Assembly: GCA_002314945.1 (NCBI GenBank)
Contig: DCHV01000080.1
Coordinates: forward strand, 10,822-74,821
Length of the DNA: 64,000 nucleotides
Reading direction: 5' to 3'
Origin: Prevotellaceae bacterium UBA1743
GTDB taxonomy: Bacteria; Bacteroidota; Bacteroidia; Bacteroidales; Bacteroidaceae
A program made the translations under genes and the position numbers. The notes under the pieces were generated by a model that worked only from the letters and a program-made list of their open reading frames with translations, was not told where the DNA came from and made no database searches. Shown in pieces: positions 44,781 through 53,779 of this stretch. How positions within the stretch are numbered: the stretch's first letter is position 1; every line of letters begins with the position of its first letter.

Positions 44781-45781
44781 CACTTAGTATTCTCTCCTTT
44801 TGGTTTATAGAACAACTTGTTTGCACCACTCGTCACCTTCACAAGTTCGGGATGCTCTGCCGCAAATGTGTCTATATGTCTCATACGCTTCTCCTCCAGT
44901 ATCTCATCTACAGCAATCAAGATGCCGGTTTCCTCCACGTCGCCAAAACCATCATTGATGGCTGTACCAAACAATCTCATCGTAGGACTAAGTCCCATGT
45001 AAGCATTCACTAGTGGAGGGATGTTGTAACCCAGTTTACGAACCTCCCTGTTCAAAATACGATAATCGGCCTTGAACTCATCCTCGGTAAACAAATCACA
45101 GAACGTCTCTGGATCATGCCATAGGTTCAGAGGTTTCATCGGTTGAATCAACTGGTCGGGATCACGGAAGTGCTTATCCAGAAAATACAATATCATGTCG
45201 CGTGCCATGCGGTCGTAACTGGGATACATCGTAAACTTTCCAAAAAGGTAGCGTACATTGGGTTCTATCACCGTGAGAGCGCCAAGGCCGTCCCATAGAT
45301 TATCCAATGCAAAAAGGCTCTTGGCACCTGCGCGACTACTCTGATATTCAGGCGCGACAAAACTACGTCCAAGTTCTATCGTGTATGGCATGTACTCACG
45401 CATGAATCGTTCTGAGAACCGAAACATGTGACTCGTGGCCAAAACGGGCTGCCCCTCTTTGTCCGTGGCGACCTCGCTTCCCAACAGATAACGATAACCA
45501 CCCAGGATTTCCTCTTCACGAGGATCCCATACGAGCAACTGTTTGTAGGGTTGCTCCATTGTATCATACTCGTCTATATCCATCGACAGCCCTGTACCAC
45601 CTCCTGCCGCACGAAAGGCAATCTCACGCAATCGTCCGATCTCACGCACAGTATTGGGCGCATTATGCCACGTCACTACATATATCTCGTTGTTGCTACG
45701 GTTAGTAGTCCTAAGCCTTCTCTCGGATGTCAGTTCGGCACGGAGAAGTTCCCTCGGCACCTTCGCTATTATCTCTTCCAT
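44780..45781 (-). CDS. glsB: Glycine lipid N-acyltransferase GlsB (GNAT/hemolysin-like)
   Basis: A 333-residue GNAT-fold acyltransferase of the OlsB/hemolysin-like group, with REIAFRAAGGGTG and YTIELGRSFVAPEYQ as family patterns. In Bacteroides thetaiotaomicron the neighbouring pair glsB-glsA makes glycine lipids, GlsB N-acylating glycine with a 3-hydroxy fatty acid. The same pair occurs here with the O-acyltransferase gene 54 bases upstream, which supports the assignment. N-acyl-ornithine synthesis is the main alternative. Confidence 0.8.
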   Translation of the reverse strand: MEEIIAKVPRELLRAELTSERRLRTTNRSNNEIYVVTWHNAPNTVREIGRLREIAFRAAGGGTGLSMDIDEYDTMEQPYKQLLVWDPREEEILGGYRYLLGSEVATDKEGQPVLATSHMFRFSERFMREYMPYTIELGRSFVAPEYQSSRAGAKSLFALDNLWDGLGALTVIEPNVRYLFGKFTMYPSYDRMARDMILYFLDKHFRDPDQLIQPMKPLNLWHDPETFCDLFTEDEFKADYRILNREVRKLGYNIPPLVNAYMGLSPTMRLFGTAINDGFGDVEETGILIAVDEILEEKRMRHIDTFAAEHPELVKVTSGANKLFYKPKGENTK

Positions 45782-45835
45782 TTATATTGTTTTCGTTTTA
45801 TCTCTTTGAAAAAATTGTTCGAATATGAGTCTGCC

Positions 45836-46657
45836 CTATAATTCGTACACTCTATCCTGTACCCATTGTGCCCACTCGGCCGGTGTACGACTATGGTCAA
45901 ATGTCTGATATGGAATGGGTTTTCCGATGCGCACCATATAATGCGACCCATTGCTGCGTCTCATCTCATTGGGGAGTAGTAGCATAGCAAAGTTGGGCAG
46001 ATGCAGTCGTTTGCACCACATGGCAACACGATAGAACCGGTTACTGTTGCGCCCCACAAAATGAATAGGCACCACATCCCTTTGGTGTTTCACACTACGT
46101 ATTATGAAAGTCTTCCCCCAGGGGAGGTCGCGTATCGTGCCGTCACTCCTTTTTCTGCTACACAAGCCTGCAGGGAACATCAGTACATGATTCTTGCCCG
46201 AGAAAGCGCTCTCGACCATTGCTGGCAGATTACGCGACTGGCGTCCTATCTTGTTGATAGGAATACACAACGGAGCCAGACCTTGCAGATTCATCAGCAA
46301 ATCGTTCACAAGATACTTTATTTTTCCTTCGTAGTGCTCACCGACAATCCATCCCAACGCAACACCATCAATAGCGCCCAAGGGATGATTGCTCACGAAC
46401 GTATGGTAGCGTCCATCGTCAGGAAGATTCTCCTTACCTTCCACGGTCACATCCGCACCAAGGTACTTCACTCCCTCACGACAGAATTCCACTCCTTCAA
46501 AGCCTTTGCGGAGAAATACGTTGACAAAATCCTGTTGGACGAATTTTTTTAGCCAAGTCACCACAAATCGGGGAATATACTTTGCTTTCTTTCCAATTCT
46601 GGATTGGATTATTTCGTCCAAATCAATCTCCTTTATTCCACTTTGTTCAATGGGCAT
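45836..46657 (-). CDS. glsA: Glycine lipid O-acyltransferase GlsA (PlsC-like)
   Basis: A 273-residue lysophospholipid acyltransferase-like protein. The acyltransferase box reads NHPLGAID, i.e. H-X5-D instead of the usual H-X4-D, followed by NKIGRQSRN and FPAGLCSRK (the FPEG-like block). It should add the second acyl chain to N-acylglycine made by GlsB. It is first of the leftward run glsA-glsB-dgt-dut. A -7-like TATTTTTG lies at 46689-46682 on the minus strand, without a clear -33. Confidence 0.8.
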   Translation of the reverse strand: MPIEQSGIKEIDLDEIIQSRIGKKAKYIPRFVVTWLKKFVQQDFVNVFLRKGFEGVEFCREGVKYLGADVTVEGKENLPDDGRYHTFVSNHPLGAIDGVALGWIVGEHYEGKIKYLVNDLLMNLQGLAPLCIPINKIGRQSRNLPAMVESAFSGKNHVLMFPAGLCSRKRSDGTIRDLPWGKTFIIRSVKHQRDVVPIHFVGRNSNRFYRVAMWCKRLHLPNFAMLLLPNEMRRSNGSHYMVRIGKPIPYQTFDHSRTPAEWAQWVQDRVYEL

Positions 46658-46968
46658 ATCACGTATTTACAAAATAATGTGCAAAAATAGCAAAACTTTC
46701 CCAATTATGCGAATATTTTCATCACAAAAAATGGCATTCGACAGCACTTTATTCCCAATGAGGGCGTTTACAAACAAGGTTCATTGATTCACTATCTTCT
46801 GCCGGGAGAACTCTCGCCTGCCGAAATCAGTGAAAAAATATTGACAAAACAAAAGATAAACGATAGGAAGGAATTACGAAGGGATTACGAAGGGATAGCG
46901 AAGGGTTAAACTGAGAGGAAAATTTACGTGTATTTATACATGAAAAAGGCTGAGGAGGGGGGGGCACC
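46658..46968. other. 311 bp intergenic region with array C
   Basis: No gene seen. It holds a weak minus-strand -7 for glsA, the 11-bp tandem array C at 46860-46903, a run of eight G at 46957-46964 and a small hairpin next to the small secreted gene. Confidence 0.6.
46860..46903 (+). repeat. 11-bp tandem repeat array C
   Basis: Four 11-base units ACGATAGGAAG, GAATTACGAAG, GGATTACGAAG and GGATAGCGAAG, followed by a decayed GGTTAAACTGA. No coding function. It has the same period as arrays A, B and D but a different sequence. Confidence 0.82.
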
Positions 46969-46971
46969 TCA
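46943..46971 (-). terminator. Weak terminator of the small secreted gene
   Basis: On the minus strand TGAGG, which includes the stop codon of the gene ending at 46969, pairs with CCTCA across an 11-base C-rich loop and is followed by GCCTTTTT. The stem is only 5 bp. Confidence 0.4.
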
Positions 46972-47337
46972 ATTTATTTTCACTGGGCGGTTGTTGACAA
47001 AGTACCATCCGCGCGGCAAACCGGCCAAGGAATTCATTCCTTTGGAAAGACGCATAGCCATCAGGAATACACCATTTTGATTGTAGATGGGAAGGACTTG
47101 ATTATGGTCACTCTCTATCTTGACCACATGACCTGTTACGTACATTCGTATAGGGTAAGCACTTGTACTCATTTTTTTATATTGTCCCCAATCCAAAGAC
47201 GGCCGCCAGACATTCATACTATCCACATACGTCAGAGTAGAATCCACTTTCGTATGTTGGTTTTGAGCCACGACGAAAATGTGACATACAGACGTCAGGC
47301 ACAATATCACAAGTACAATTCTGACATATTTTTTCAT
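46969..47337 (-). CDS. Small secreted protein of unknown function
   Basis: A 122-residue protein with a signal peptide from the Met at 47337 (LVILCLTSVCHIFVVA-QN). After a short middle part the C-terminus (VLPIYNQNGVFLMAM, SLAGLPRGWYFVNN) resembles the beta-strand tail of proteins such as the LRR protein at 13709 (IFDLQGRRLQ, GLYIQGGKK), so most of the mature protein may be such a tail. Alternative starts at 47349 and 47373 would only lengthen the n-region. No family assigned. Confidence 0.68.
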   Translation of the reverse strand: MKKYVRIVLVILCLTSVCHIFVVAQNQHTKVDSTLTYVDSMNVWRPSLDWGQYKKMSTSAYPIRMYVTGHVVKIESDHNQVLPIYNQNGVFLMAMRLSKGMNSLAGLPRGWYFVNNRPVKIN

Positions 47338-47443
47338 CTCTTTCTGCATACGAATTCTTAATCTAAGACGCAACAGTACCGCTCTTGGTTTAATTCCCTA
47401 CAAGAAGAAAATTTCTCGTACAAAGTTCATTTCTCGTGAGTCG

Positions 47444-48133
47444 TCATTTCCCTCTTTGCTCAATAGTCATCTGTCTGATTACAATATCCTTCAAAGGCCG
47501 ATCGTTTGAATCCGTTGGCTCAAGCTGAATCTCCTTCACAACATCCAATCCTTCTATCACTTCCCCAAACACGGTGAAAGTACCATCCAGATGCGGGCAT
47601 CCTCCGCGCATCGTATAATCATCCACCATCTGTGGAGTAAGTTCAACACCTTTCTCCTCGAGCATGGCCCGCACTTTTTTGATAGAACCAGCACCCTGTT
47701 TCTTCCCCCATACGATATAGAACTGACTCCCGCTGCTACGCATCTCCGGATTGACATCATCTGGTTCGCGAGCTGCAGCAAGTGCTCCTCTCCAATGATA
47801 CAAATAGGGCAAGCAAAACTCAGGAGGGAGCGTGTAACCAGGCCCTCCCTCGCCAAGCAAATCCCCAGGTAAAGAAGACCTGGAATCAGGGTCTCCACCT
47901 TGAATCATATAGTCACTTATCGTACGATGGAAAAGCGTACCATCGTAATAACCTTTCTCGACAAGTGTCAAGAAATTTTCACGATGAATAGGAGTCTCTT
48001 CAAACAGAGCAACACGAATAGTTCCGCAATCAGTTTCCATCCTTACGATTGCACGTTTCTCCTTCTTCTTGCATTCAGCTAAACCTGGAACCAAGCATAG
48101 GACGAACAGCCATAAAAGAATCTTGTCAAACAT
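47444..48133 (-). CDS. Cyclophilin-type peptidyl-prolyl isomerase, lipoprotein
   Basis: A 229-residue cyclophilin with a signal ending LAEC (C21), a plausible lipobox. Cyclophilin core motifs: GYYDGTLFHRTISDYMIQGGD, GSQFYIVWG and FTVFGEVIEGLDVV. It should speed proline isomerisation of proteins outside the cytoplasm. An insert of about 30 residues (KKVRAMLEEKGVELTPQMVD) is present before the FGEV segment. A -7-like TACTTTTG lies at 48160-48153 on the minus strand. It is divergent from the dcw cluster. Confidence 0.88.
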   Translation of the reverse strand: MFDKILLWLFVLCLVPGLAECKKKEKRAIVRMETDCGTIRVALFEETPIHRENFLTLVEKGYYDGTLFHRTISDYMIQGGDPDSRSSLPGDLLGEGGPGYTLPPEFCLPYLYHWRGALAAAREPDDVNPEMRSSGSQFYIVWGKKQGAGSIKKVRAMLEEKGVELTPQMVDDYTMRGGCPHLDGTFTVFGEVIEGLDVVKEIQLEPTDSNDRPLKDIVIRQMTIEQRGK

Positions 48134-48335
48134 AGTTAATAACAACTTTTTGCAAAAGTACGGAAAAATTCCCCACCACGCGACACTCTTTCATAAAAAA
48201 ATATACCAAGATGCAATATTTGCAATAACATGCTAAAACAAACTATCTTAGAAACATTTCGAAAGCCTCTGAAGCAAAGACATGAAACGCACCAAAAAAA
48301 ATATTTTCAGAAAAAATAAAAAAAATACCATAATA

Positions 48336-48355
48336 TGTGGGGAATTGTGGGGAAT
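48336..48355 (+). promoter_or_regulatory. Putative MraZ operator
   Basis: TGTGGGGAAT occurs twice head to tail (48336-48345, 48346-48355), placing TGGGG boxes at 48338 and 48348, separated by 5 bases. In E. coli, MraZ binds TGGGN boxes separated by 5 bases upstream of its own operon. The site lies just upstream of the mraZ -7 element, where binding would block RNA polymerase. Confidence 0.65.
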
Positions 48356-48361
48356 AATTCG

Positions 48362-48369
48362 TACCTTTG
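48362..48369 (+). promoter_or_regulatory. -7 element of the dcw cluster
   Basis: TACCTTTG matches the consensus, 43 bases before the mraZ ATG. The -33 region is taken up by the two TGTGGGGAAT copies and contains no well-spaced TTTG. Confidence 0.6.
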
Positions 48370-48411
48370 ACACCTGAAATTATATATAAAGCAAAAAGAA
48401 ACAACGCGCAC

Positions 48412-48882
48412 ATGAGATTCATTGGTAACTTCGATGCAAAAGTGGACGAAAAAGGCCGTGTATTTGTTCCAAGCAGTTTTAGAAAAATTCTGCAAAAGAA
48501 CGAGACGGATCATCTCATTCTACGACGTGACGTTTTTCAAAAATGTCTCGTATTATTCCCACAAGAAATATGGGATGAGCAGGTAGATGCCATTACTGCC
48601 CGAACCAACATGTTCGACCGGCAAGGAAGGGATGCGTTGCGTAGATTTGTTGCAAGTGCAGAGCCCATGACACTCGATAGCGGAGGACGAATCCTATTAC
48701 CTCGCCGATACATGGAAGAAGCCAACATACACAGCGAGGTACGATTCATCGGAGTAGATAACACGATAGAGATCTGGAGTCGTCAAGAAGCAGACTCATT
48801 ATTGGACAACTCGGAAAATCTGGCAGACATGCTTGAGGAAATGATGTCCCCCAAAACCTGCCAGCAACAAGAAAAAGAATGA
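48412..48882 (+). CDS. mraZ: Transcriptional regulator MraZ
   Basis: A 156-residue protein with two SpoVT/AbrB-like halves, each with the DxxxR signature (DEKGR in VDEKGRVFVP, and DSGGR in LDSGGRILLP). MraZ forms a ring and represses its own operon, the division and cell-wall cluster that follows. ATG 48412 is chosen; an in-frame TTG at 48367 overlaps the -7 element and cannot be translated from that promoter. Its stop overlaps rsmH as ATGA. Confidence 0.95.
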   Translation: MRFIGNFDAKVDEKGRVFVPSSFRKILQKNETDHLILRRDVFQKCLVLFPQEIWDEQVDAITARTNMFDRQGRDALRRFVASAEPMTLDSGGRILLPRRYMEEANIHSEVRFIGVDNTIEIWSRQEADSLLDNSENLADMLEEMMSPKTCQQQEKE

Positions 48883-49790
48883 ATTGCGAGACGTATCATA
48901 TTCCAGTAATGCTATCCCAATCCATCGACGGATTGAACATCCATCCTGAAGGGATCTATCTCGATCTGACTTTCGGAGGGGGAGGACATAGCATGGAGAT
49001 ACTCTCACATCTGCAGGGTGAGGGCCACTTGTACGCATTCGACCAAGACCTGGATGCTATGAGAGGTATCCCCACAAGCAAGCAGTTCACTTTTGTACGC
49101 AGCAATTTCCGCTTCCTGAGAAACTGGATGCAATACTACGGAGTAGAACAGGTGGACGGAATTTTGGCCGACCTGGGAGTGAGTAGCCATCATCTGGATG
49201 AAGGTGAGCGAGGATTTAGTTTCCGCTACGACGCCCCATTGGATATGCGAATGAACCAGAAAGGAAAAACCACGGCTATGACCATCCTGCAAGAATATAG
49301 CGAAGAACAACTATCGGATATTCTATTCCTGTACGGAGAACTGAAGAACAGCCGACGCATTGCAGCTAAGTTGGTGGAATCACGCAAGAACAAGCCACTT
49401 CAAACCACAGGTCAACTGGCTGACACATTGCGTCCCCTGATGGGATATGACCGTGAGAAGAAAGATTTGGCAAGGGTATTTCAGGCATTACGCATAGAGG
49501 TAAACCACGAGATGGAATCCTTGAAGCAAATGCTGACAGAATCCATCAACATACTCAAACCTGGTGGACGGTTGGTGGTATTGACGTATCATTCATTGGA
49601 GGATAGAATGGTGAAGAATATCATCCGACATGGTAATGTAGAAGGAAAGCCACAGACAGATGATGTATATGGAAGCATAAAAGCACCCTTGAAAGCCGTC
49701 GTCCGGAATGTTATCACACCCGAAGAGGAAGAATTGGCGACCAATCCCCGAAGCCGTTCCGCGAAACTACGTATCGCACAAAAAATATAG
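48879..49790 (+). CDS. rsmH: 16S rRNA (cytosine-1402-N4)-methyltransferase
   Basis: A 303-residue SAM-dependent methyltransferase (MraW) that modifies C1402 in the ribosomal P site. Motif I LDLTFGGGGHS, ILADLGVSSHHLD, and the C-terminal LTYHSLEDR and NPRSRSAKLR are diagnostic. It is coupled to mraZ by ATGA overlap and precedes ftsL by 3 bases, the standard order. Confidence 0.96.
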   Translation: MNCETYHIPVMLSQSIDGLNIHPEGIYLDLTFGGGGHSMEILSHLQGEGHLYAFDQDLDAMRGIPTSKQFTFVRSNFRFLRNWMQYYGVEQVDGILADLGVSSHHLDEGERGFSFRYDAPLDMRMNQKGKTTAMTILQEYSEEQLSDILFLYGELKNSRRIAAKLVESRKNKPLQTTGQLADTLRPLMGYDREKKDLARVFQALRIEVNHEMESLKQMLTESINILKPGGRLVVLTYHSLEDRMVKNIIRHGNVEGKPQTDDVYGSIKAPLKAVVRNVITPEEEELATNPRSRSAKLRIAQKI

Positions 49791-49793
49791 AAG

Positions 49794-50225
49794 ATGGATT
49801 CAGAAAAACATATAGACCCCCTATTGCCAGATAACAACAAGAGTAAACTGTTAAGTTCTCTGGCATCGGAAGACGAAGAAAATGCCAAGCAATTGCAACA
49901 TTGGAAGGATGTGGCAAATGCGCTCAGTATTGACTGGGGATGGATACAAAGGCAAATGGGTGTAATCGGGCTCATTGCCTTGGGGGTATTACTGTACATC
50001 ACCAACCGTTATCAAGCACAGCAGGAAGCCATAGAAGCAGAGGCTTTACGCAATGAGCTGAAAGACTGGAAATACAGGAGTTTGACACGCAGTAGTGAAC
50101 TGACTCTGAAATGCAGACAAAGCAATCTGGAAGAGATATTGCATGAAATGGGAGACACCACAATAACATTCAATGTAACCCCTCCCTACAAACTGACAAG
50201 TAAAGAAAAGAGAGAAGCCGAATGA
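49794..50225 (+). CDS. ftsL: FtsL-like cell division protein
   Basis: A 143-residue bitopic protein: a charged cytoplasmic N-terminus of about 55 residues, one membrane helix (GVIGLIALGVLLYIT, about 56-70) and a coiled-coil periplasmic part. Sequence is poorly conserved, as in all FtsL; the assignment rests on topology and on the position between rsmH and ftsI. It works with FtsB/FtsQ at the divisome. ATGA overlap with ftsI. Confidence 0.83.
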   Translation: MDSEKHIDPLLPDNNKSKLLSSLASEDEENAKQLQHWKDVANALSIDWGWIQRQMGVIGLIALGVLLYITNRYQAQQEAIEAEALRNELKDWKYRSLTRSSELTLKCRQSNLEEILHEMGDTTITFNVTPPYKLTSKEKREAE

Positions 50226-52267
50226 AAGCTGGTAAAAAAAATTCGACAGGCCGTTTTCGCATACTCCTATGTATGATACTCATCGCAGCATTGTACATCT
50301 TTGGAACAGCATTGCACACCATGTTGCCACCCACTCGCAACTATTGGCTTCAAGTGAGCAAACGCTTCACCAAGGAGAATCAGCCATTGCCCGCCGCACG
50401 AGGCAACTTGTACGACTGCAAAGGGAGGCTCGTAGCAGGATCTGTCCCTGAATACCGGCTCTATTTGGATTTCAACCTTATCGAACCAGATACCGTCAAA
50501 AGGAAGAAAGCACAAGACTGGAGGGACTCGGTGCTGACAAATTGCATGGATAGCATATCTACAGGATTGGCACAGATATTCCCCGACAAGAACGCAAAAT
50601 GGTTTAAAAACAGGCTTCTCGAAGGCATGAAAAAGAAAAGTCATGCATGGCGTATATATCCCAAACATGCCTCCTACATCCAGTTCATGGAATGCAAGAA
50701 ATTACCATTGCTCAGGGAAAGTACGACCAAAGGCGGATTCTATTCCGAAATCAAGATGAGCAGAAAGAAGCCATACGGCTCTGCCGCCACAAGAACTTTC
50801 GGAGACTTGTATAGAGATTCGGATGCAGCCAAGTTTGGATTGGAACTGAGCTTCGACAGCATTTTGCGCGGCAAACCAGGTAAAAGTCATATTGCGAAGG
50901 TTCGCAACCGAAAATTGAATTTCGTAGATATCGAACCAGAAAACGGTCATGACTTACAGACAACCATAGATGTGGACATCCAAGACCAAGCCGAGAAATC
51001 CATCGTAAGGAAGCTGGAAGAGATTGGTGGCGAAACAGGTATTGTCATTGTGATGGAAGTAGCCACTGGTGATGTGAAAGCCATCGTCAACATGACAAAG
51101 GGAAAAGACGGCAATTACTATGAGATGAAGAACAATGCCGTAAGCGATTTGATGGAGCCTGGTTCCACATTCAAGACCGCAAGCATCATGGTAGGATTGG
51201 AAGACGGGAAAATCAAGAAGAGTGACATTGTTGACTGCACAGGAGGTAAATACAAGATGTACGGACGATGGATGAATGACCACAACTGGCGAAAAGGCGG
51301 ATATGGTGTACTGACCGTGCCAGAGGTTCTTCAATTCAGTTCTAACATTGGCGTCAGCCGTCTCATAGACAAAGCTTACCACGACCACCCTGAGGATTTC
51401 GTAAAAGGGCTCAAAAGAGAAGGTGTGGGACACCTTCTCGATCTTCCTTTCCAAGGAAAAGGAGAGCCTATCGTCCCAGAACCAAAAAGCAAGAAAAGAT
51501 ACTGGAGCAAGACAGACTTGCCATGGATGAGCATTGGATATGTGACCCAGTTACCTCCTATCAGCACATTGACTTTCTACAATGCCATCGCCAACGGAGG
51601 AAAAATGGTAAAACCTCGTTTTATCAAGGCCGAATTGGTGGATGGAACAGTTGTAAAAGAATTTCCCACAGAGACTCTTGTTCCAAGCATCTGTAAGCCA
51701 ACCACGCTGGCAGATATACAAGAAATACTGGAAAGTGTTGTCAGCAAGGGCTTAGGTAAGAAGGCTGGCAACGGAGGGAAATATTTCCGTGTGAGCGGAA
51801 AAACGGGGACAGCACAAATAGCCAAGTTACATGGTGGAGGCTATCATTCAGGGACTCCTCGATACATGGTTTCCTTCTGTGGATATTTCCCTTCCGAAAA
51901 GCCCCAATACAGTTGTATCGTGTGCATAGTAAAAGATGGATTGCCAGCCTCGGGTGGAGGACAGTGTGGCCCAGTATTCAGCGAAGTATCACAATACATA
52001 ATGGCAAAAGGTATTTTCCGAGACACGGAAGAGGCCGCAGATAGTCTGTCTGTTTTTGAGCCAAGTATAACCAAGGAAGCCGAAAGTAAAATAGATTCAA
52101 CCTTGGTGCCCAATTTGGTCGGAATGGGGGCTAAGGATGCTGTTTACTTGATGCAAGGAAGAGGAATGCGAGTAAGATTGAACGGATGGGGCTCGGTGAA
52201 AAGTCAAGACATCCCATACGGTGCCACTGTCAAAAAAGGAAAGACTATCACTCTACAGTTAGAATAA
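50222..52267 (+). CDS. ftsI: Penicillin-binding protein 3 (FtsI), PASTA-containing
   Basis: A 681-residue class B PBP, the septal transpeptidase. Membrane anchor (about 12-35), dimerization domain, then the transpeptidase domain with SxxK at S315 (PGSTFK), SxN as S373-S-N375 (SSNIG) and KTG at 527-529. A single PASTA domain ends the protein (VPNLVGMGAKDAVYLMQG). PASTA on FtsI is common in Bacteroidetes and Gram-positives but absent in E. coli. Followed after 47 bases by murE. Confidence 0.95.
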   Translation: MKAGKKNSTGRFRILLCMILIAALYIFGTALHTMLPPTRNYWLQVSKRFTKENQPLPAARGNLYDCKGRLVAGSVPEYRLYLDFNLIEPDTVKRKKAQDWRDSVLTNCMDSISTGLAQIFPDKNAKWFKNRLLEGMKKKSHAWRIYPKHASYIQFMECKKLPLLRESTTKGGFYSEIKMSRKKPYGSAATRTFGDLYRDSDAAKFGLELSFDSILRGKPGKSHIAKVRNRKLNFVDIEPENGHDLQTTIDVDIQDQAEKSIVRKLEEIGGETGIVIVMEVATGDVKAIVNMTKGKDGNYYEMKNNAVSDLMEPGSTFKTASIMVGLEDGKIKKSDIVDCTGGKYKMYGRWMNDHNWRKGGYGVLTVPEVLQFSSNIGVSRLIDKAYHDHPEDFVKGLKREGVGHLLDLPFQGKGEPIVPEPKSKKRYWSKTDLPWMSIGYVTQLPPISTLTFYNAIANGGKMVKPRFIKAELVDGTVVKEFPTETLVPSICKPTTLADIQEILESVVSKGLGKKAGNGGKYFRVSGKTGTAQIAKLHGGGYHSGTPRYMVSFCGYFPSEKPQYSCIVCIVKDGLPASGGGQCGPVFSEVSQYIMAKGIFRDTEEAADSLSVFEPSITKEAESKIDSTLVPNLVGMGAKDAVYLMQGRGMRVRLNGWGSVKSQDIPYGATVKKGKTITLQLE

Positions 52268-52314
52268 TACCTTATTATATAATATAGACAAAAGATAATA
52301 CACGAACGGACGAT

Positions 52315-53769
52315 ATGAAACTTGAACAACTGATAGGAAGTAACAAGCCACTACAGGTAGAAGGAGATATATGCAAGGAAGTGACAGGCATAGAAACCGA
52401 CAGCCGACGTGTGAAGGAAGGAACGCTCTTTGTAGCCATGCGAGGAACCCAAACAGATGGACACGCATACATAGAGAAAGCCATAGAAGCTGGCGCATCT
52501 GTTATCGTATGCGAAACGCTTCCACCAGTTACCAAAGAGCATGTAACATATCTCAAATATGAGGATACATCTACCGTAGTAGGCCCTATGGCCACCAGAT
52601 ATTATGGTGACCCCACGAAACGAATGAAGCTCGTGGGTGTGACTGGAACTAACGGAAAAACAACTATTGCCACACTATTGTACCATCTATTCCGTCGCAT
52701 GGGCTTCAAATGCGGATTATGCAGTACTGTATGCAACTATATCGACGGAAAAGCCATTGCTGCAGAATGTACGACCCCCGACCCCATTACCCTAAATCGT
52801 CTTTTGGGCGAAATGGCAGACGAAGGGTGCCAGTTTGCTTTCATGGAAGTAAGCAGTCATAGTGTAGTGCAAAAAAGAATCGGAGGATTGCATTTTACGG
52901 GTGGAATCTTCACCAATCTGACACGAGACCATCTGGATTATCATGGCACTTTCGAGAATTACCGAGATGCCAAAAAGACATTCTTTGACATCTTGCCACA
53001 AAATGCCTTTGCGCTGACCAACGCAGATGACCGCAATGGTTTGACTATGCTACAGAATACCAAAGCCAGCAGACAGACCTACTCCATCCGTGGAGGTGCC
53101 GATTTTCAGGCGAAGATTTTGGAAGAAAGTCTGGAAGGCATGAACCTTCTTATGAATGGAGAGGAAGTATATGTAAGATTCGTCGGACGCTTCAACGTAA
53201 GTAACCTTTTGGCTGTGTATGGAGCAGCTGTTCTTTTGGGGGCCGACAAGAGAGAAACTCTCATTCATTTGAGCGCCCTACAACCTGTAAGCGGACGATT
53301 TGAGGCCATCCGTTCACCACAAGGATTAACTGCCATCGTAGATTACGCCCACACTCCCGATGCCCTGTGCAACGTACTGGATACCATTCGAGAGATACTG
53401 GGGAAAAAAGGACAATGCTGGACAGTATGCGGAGCAGGCGGAAATCGAGACAAAGGCAAACGTCCTCTGATGGCAAAAGAGGCCGTAAAGAGAAGTGAGC
53501 ACGTAATCCTGACGAGTGACAATCCTCGTCACGAAAACCCTGAAGAAATCATCAACGATATGTGGCAGGGAGTAGAGCCGGAAGATCAAAACAAGGTGTT
53601 GCGCATCACAGACAGAAAAGAAGCAATCCGAACTGCCTGCACACTGGCTCGCACAGGAGATGTGGTATTAGTAGCAGGAAAAGGACATGAGGATTATCAA
53701 ATCATCGGGGATGTGAAACATCACTTTGATGACCATGAGGTAATACGCGAAATATTTGGAATCAATTAA
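52315..53769 (+). CDS. murE: UDP-MurNAc-tripeptide synthetase
   Basis: A 484-residue Mur ligase adding the third amino acid of the stem peptide. P-loop GTNGKTT at 111-117. The motif DNPR at 402-405 is the recognition signature for meso-diaminopimelate (lysine enzymes have other residues), so the stem should carry mDAP. Length is normal. In most clusters murF follows; here mraY comes next, 10 bases after the stop. Confidence 0.95.
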   Translation: MKLEQLIGSNKPLQVEGDICKEVTGIETDSRRVKEGTLFVAMRGTQTDGHAYIEKAIEAGASVIVCETLPPVTKEHVTYLKYEDTSTVVGPMATRYYGDPTKRMKLVGVTGTNGKTTIATLLYHLFRRMGFKCGLCSTVCNYIDGKAIAAECTTPDPITLNRLLGEMADEGCQFAFMEVSSHSVVQKRIGGLHFTGGIFTNLTRDHLDYHGTFENYRDAKKTFFDILPQNAFALTNADDRNGLTMLQNTKASRQTYSIRGGADFQAKILEESLEGMNLLMNGEEVYVRFVGRFNVSNLLAVYGAAVLLGADKRETLIHLSALQPVSGRFEAIRSPQGLTAIVDYAHTPDALCNVLDTIREILGKKGQCWTVCGAGGNRDKGKRPLMAKEAVKRSEHVILTSDNPRHENPEEIINDMWQGVEPEDQNKVLRITDRKEAIRTACTLARTGDVVLVAGKGHEDYQIIGDVKHHFDDHEVIREIFGIN

Positions 53770-53779
53770 GAGTTAAGAT

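Noticed and set aside
46957..46964. Run of eight G considered as a phase-variation tract.
   Set aside because: It lies just after a stop codon, outside any reading frame, and not between promoter elements.
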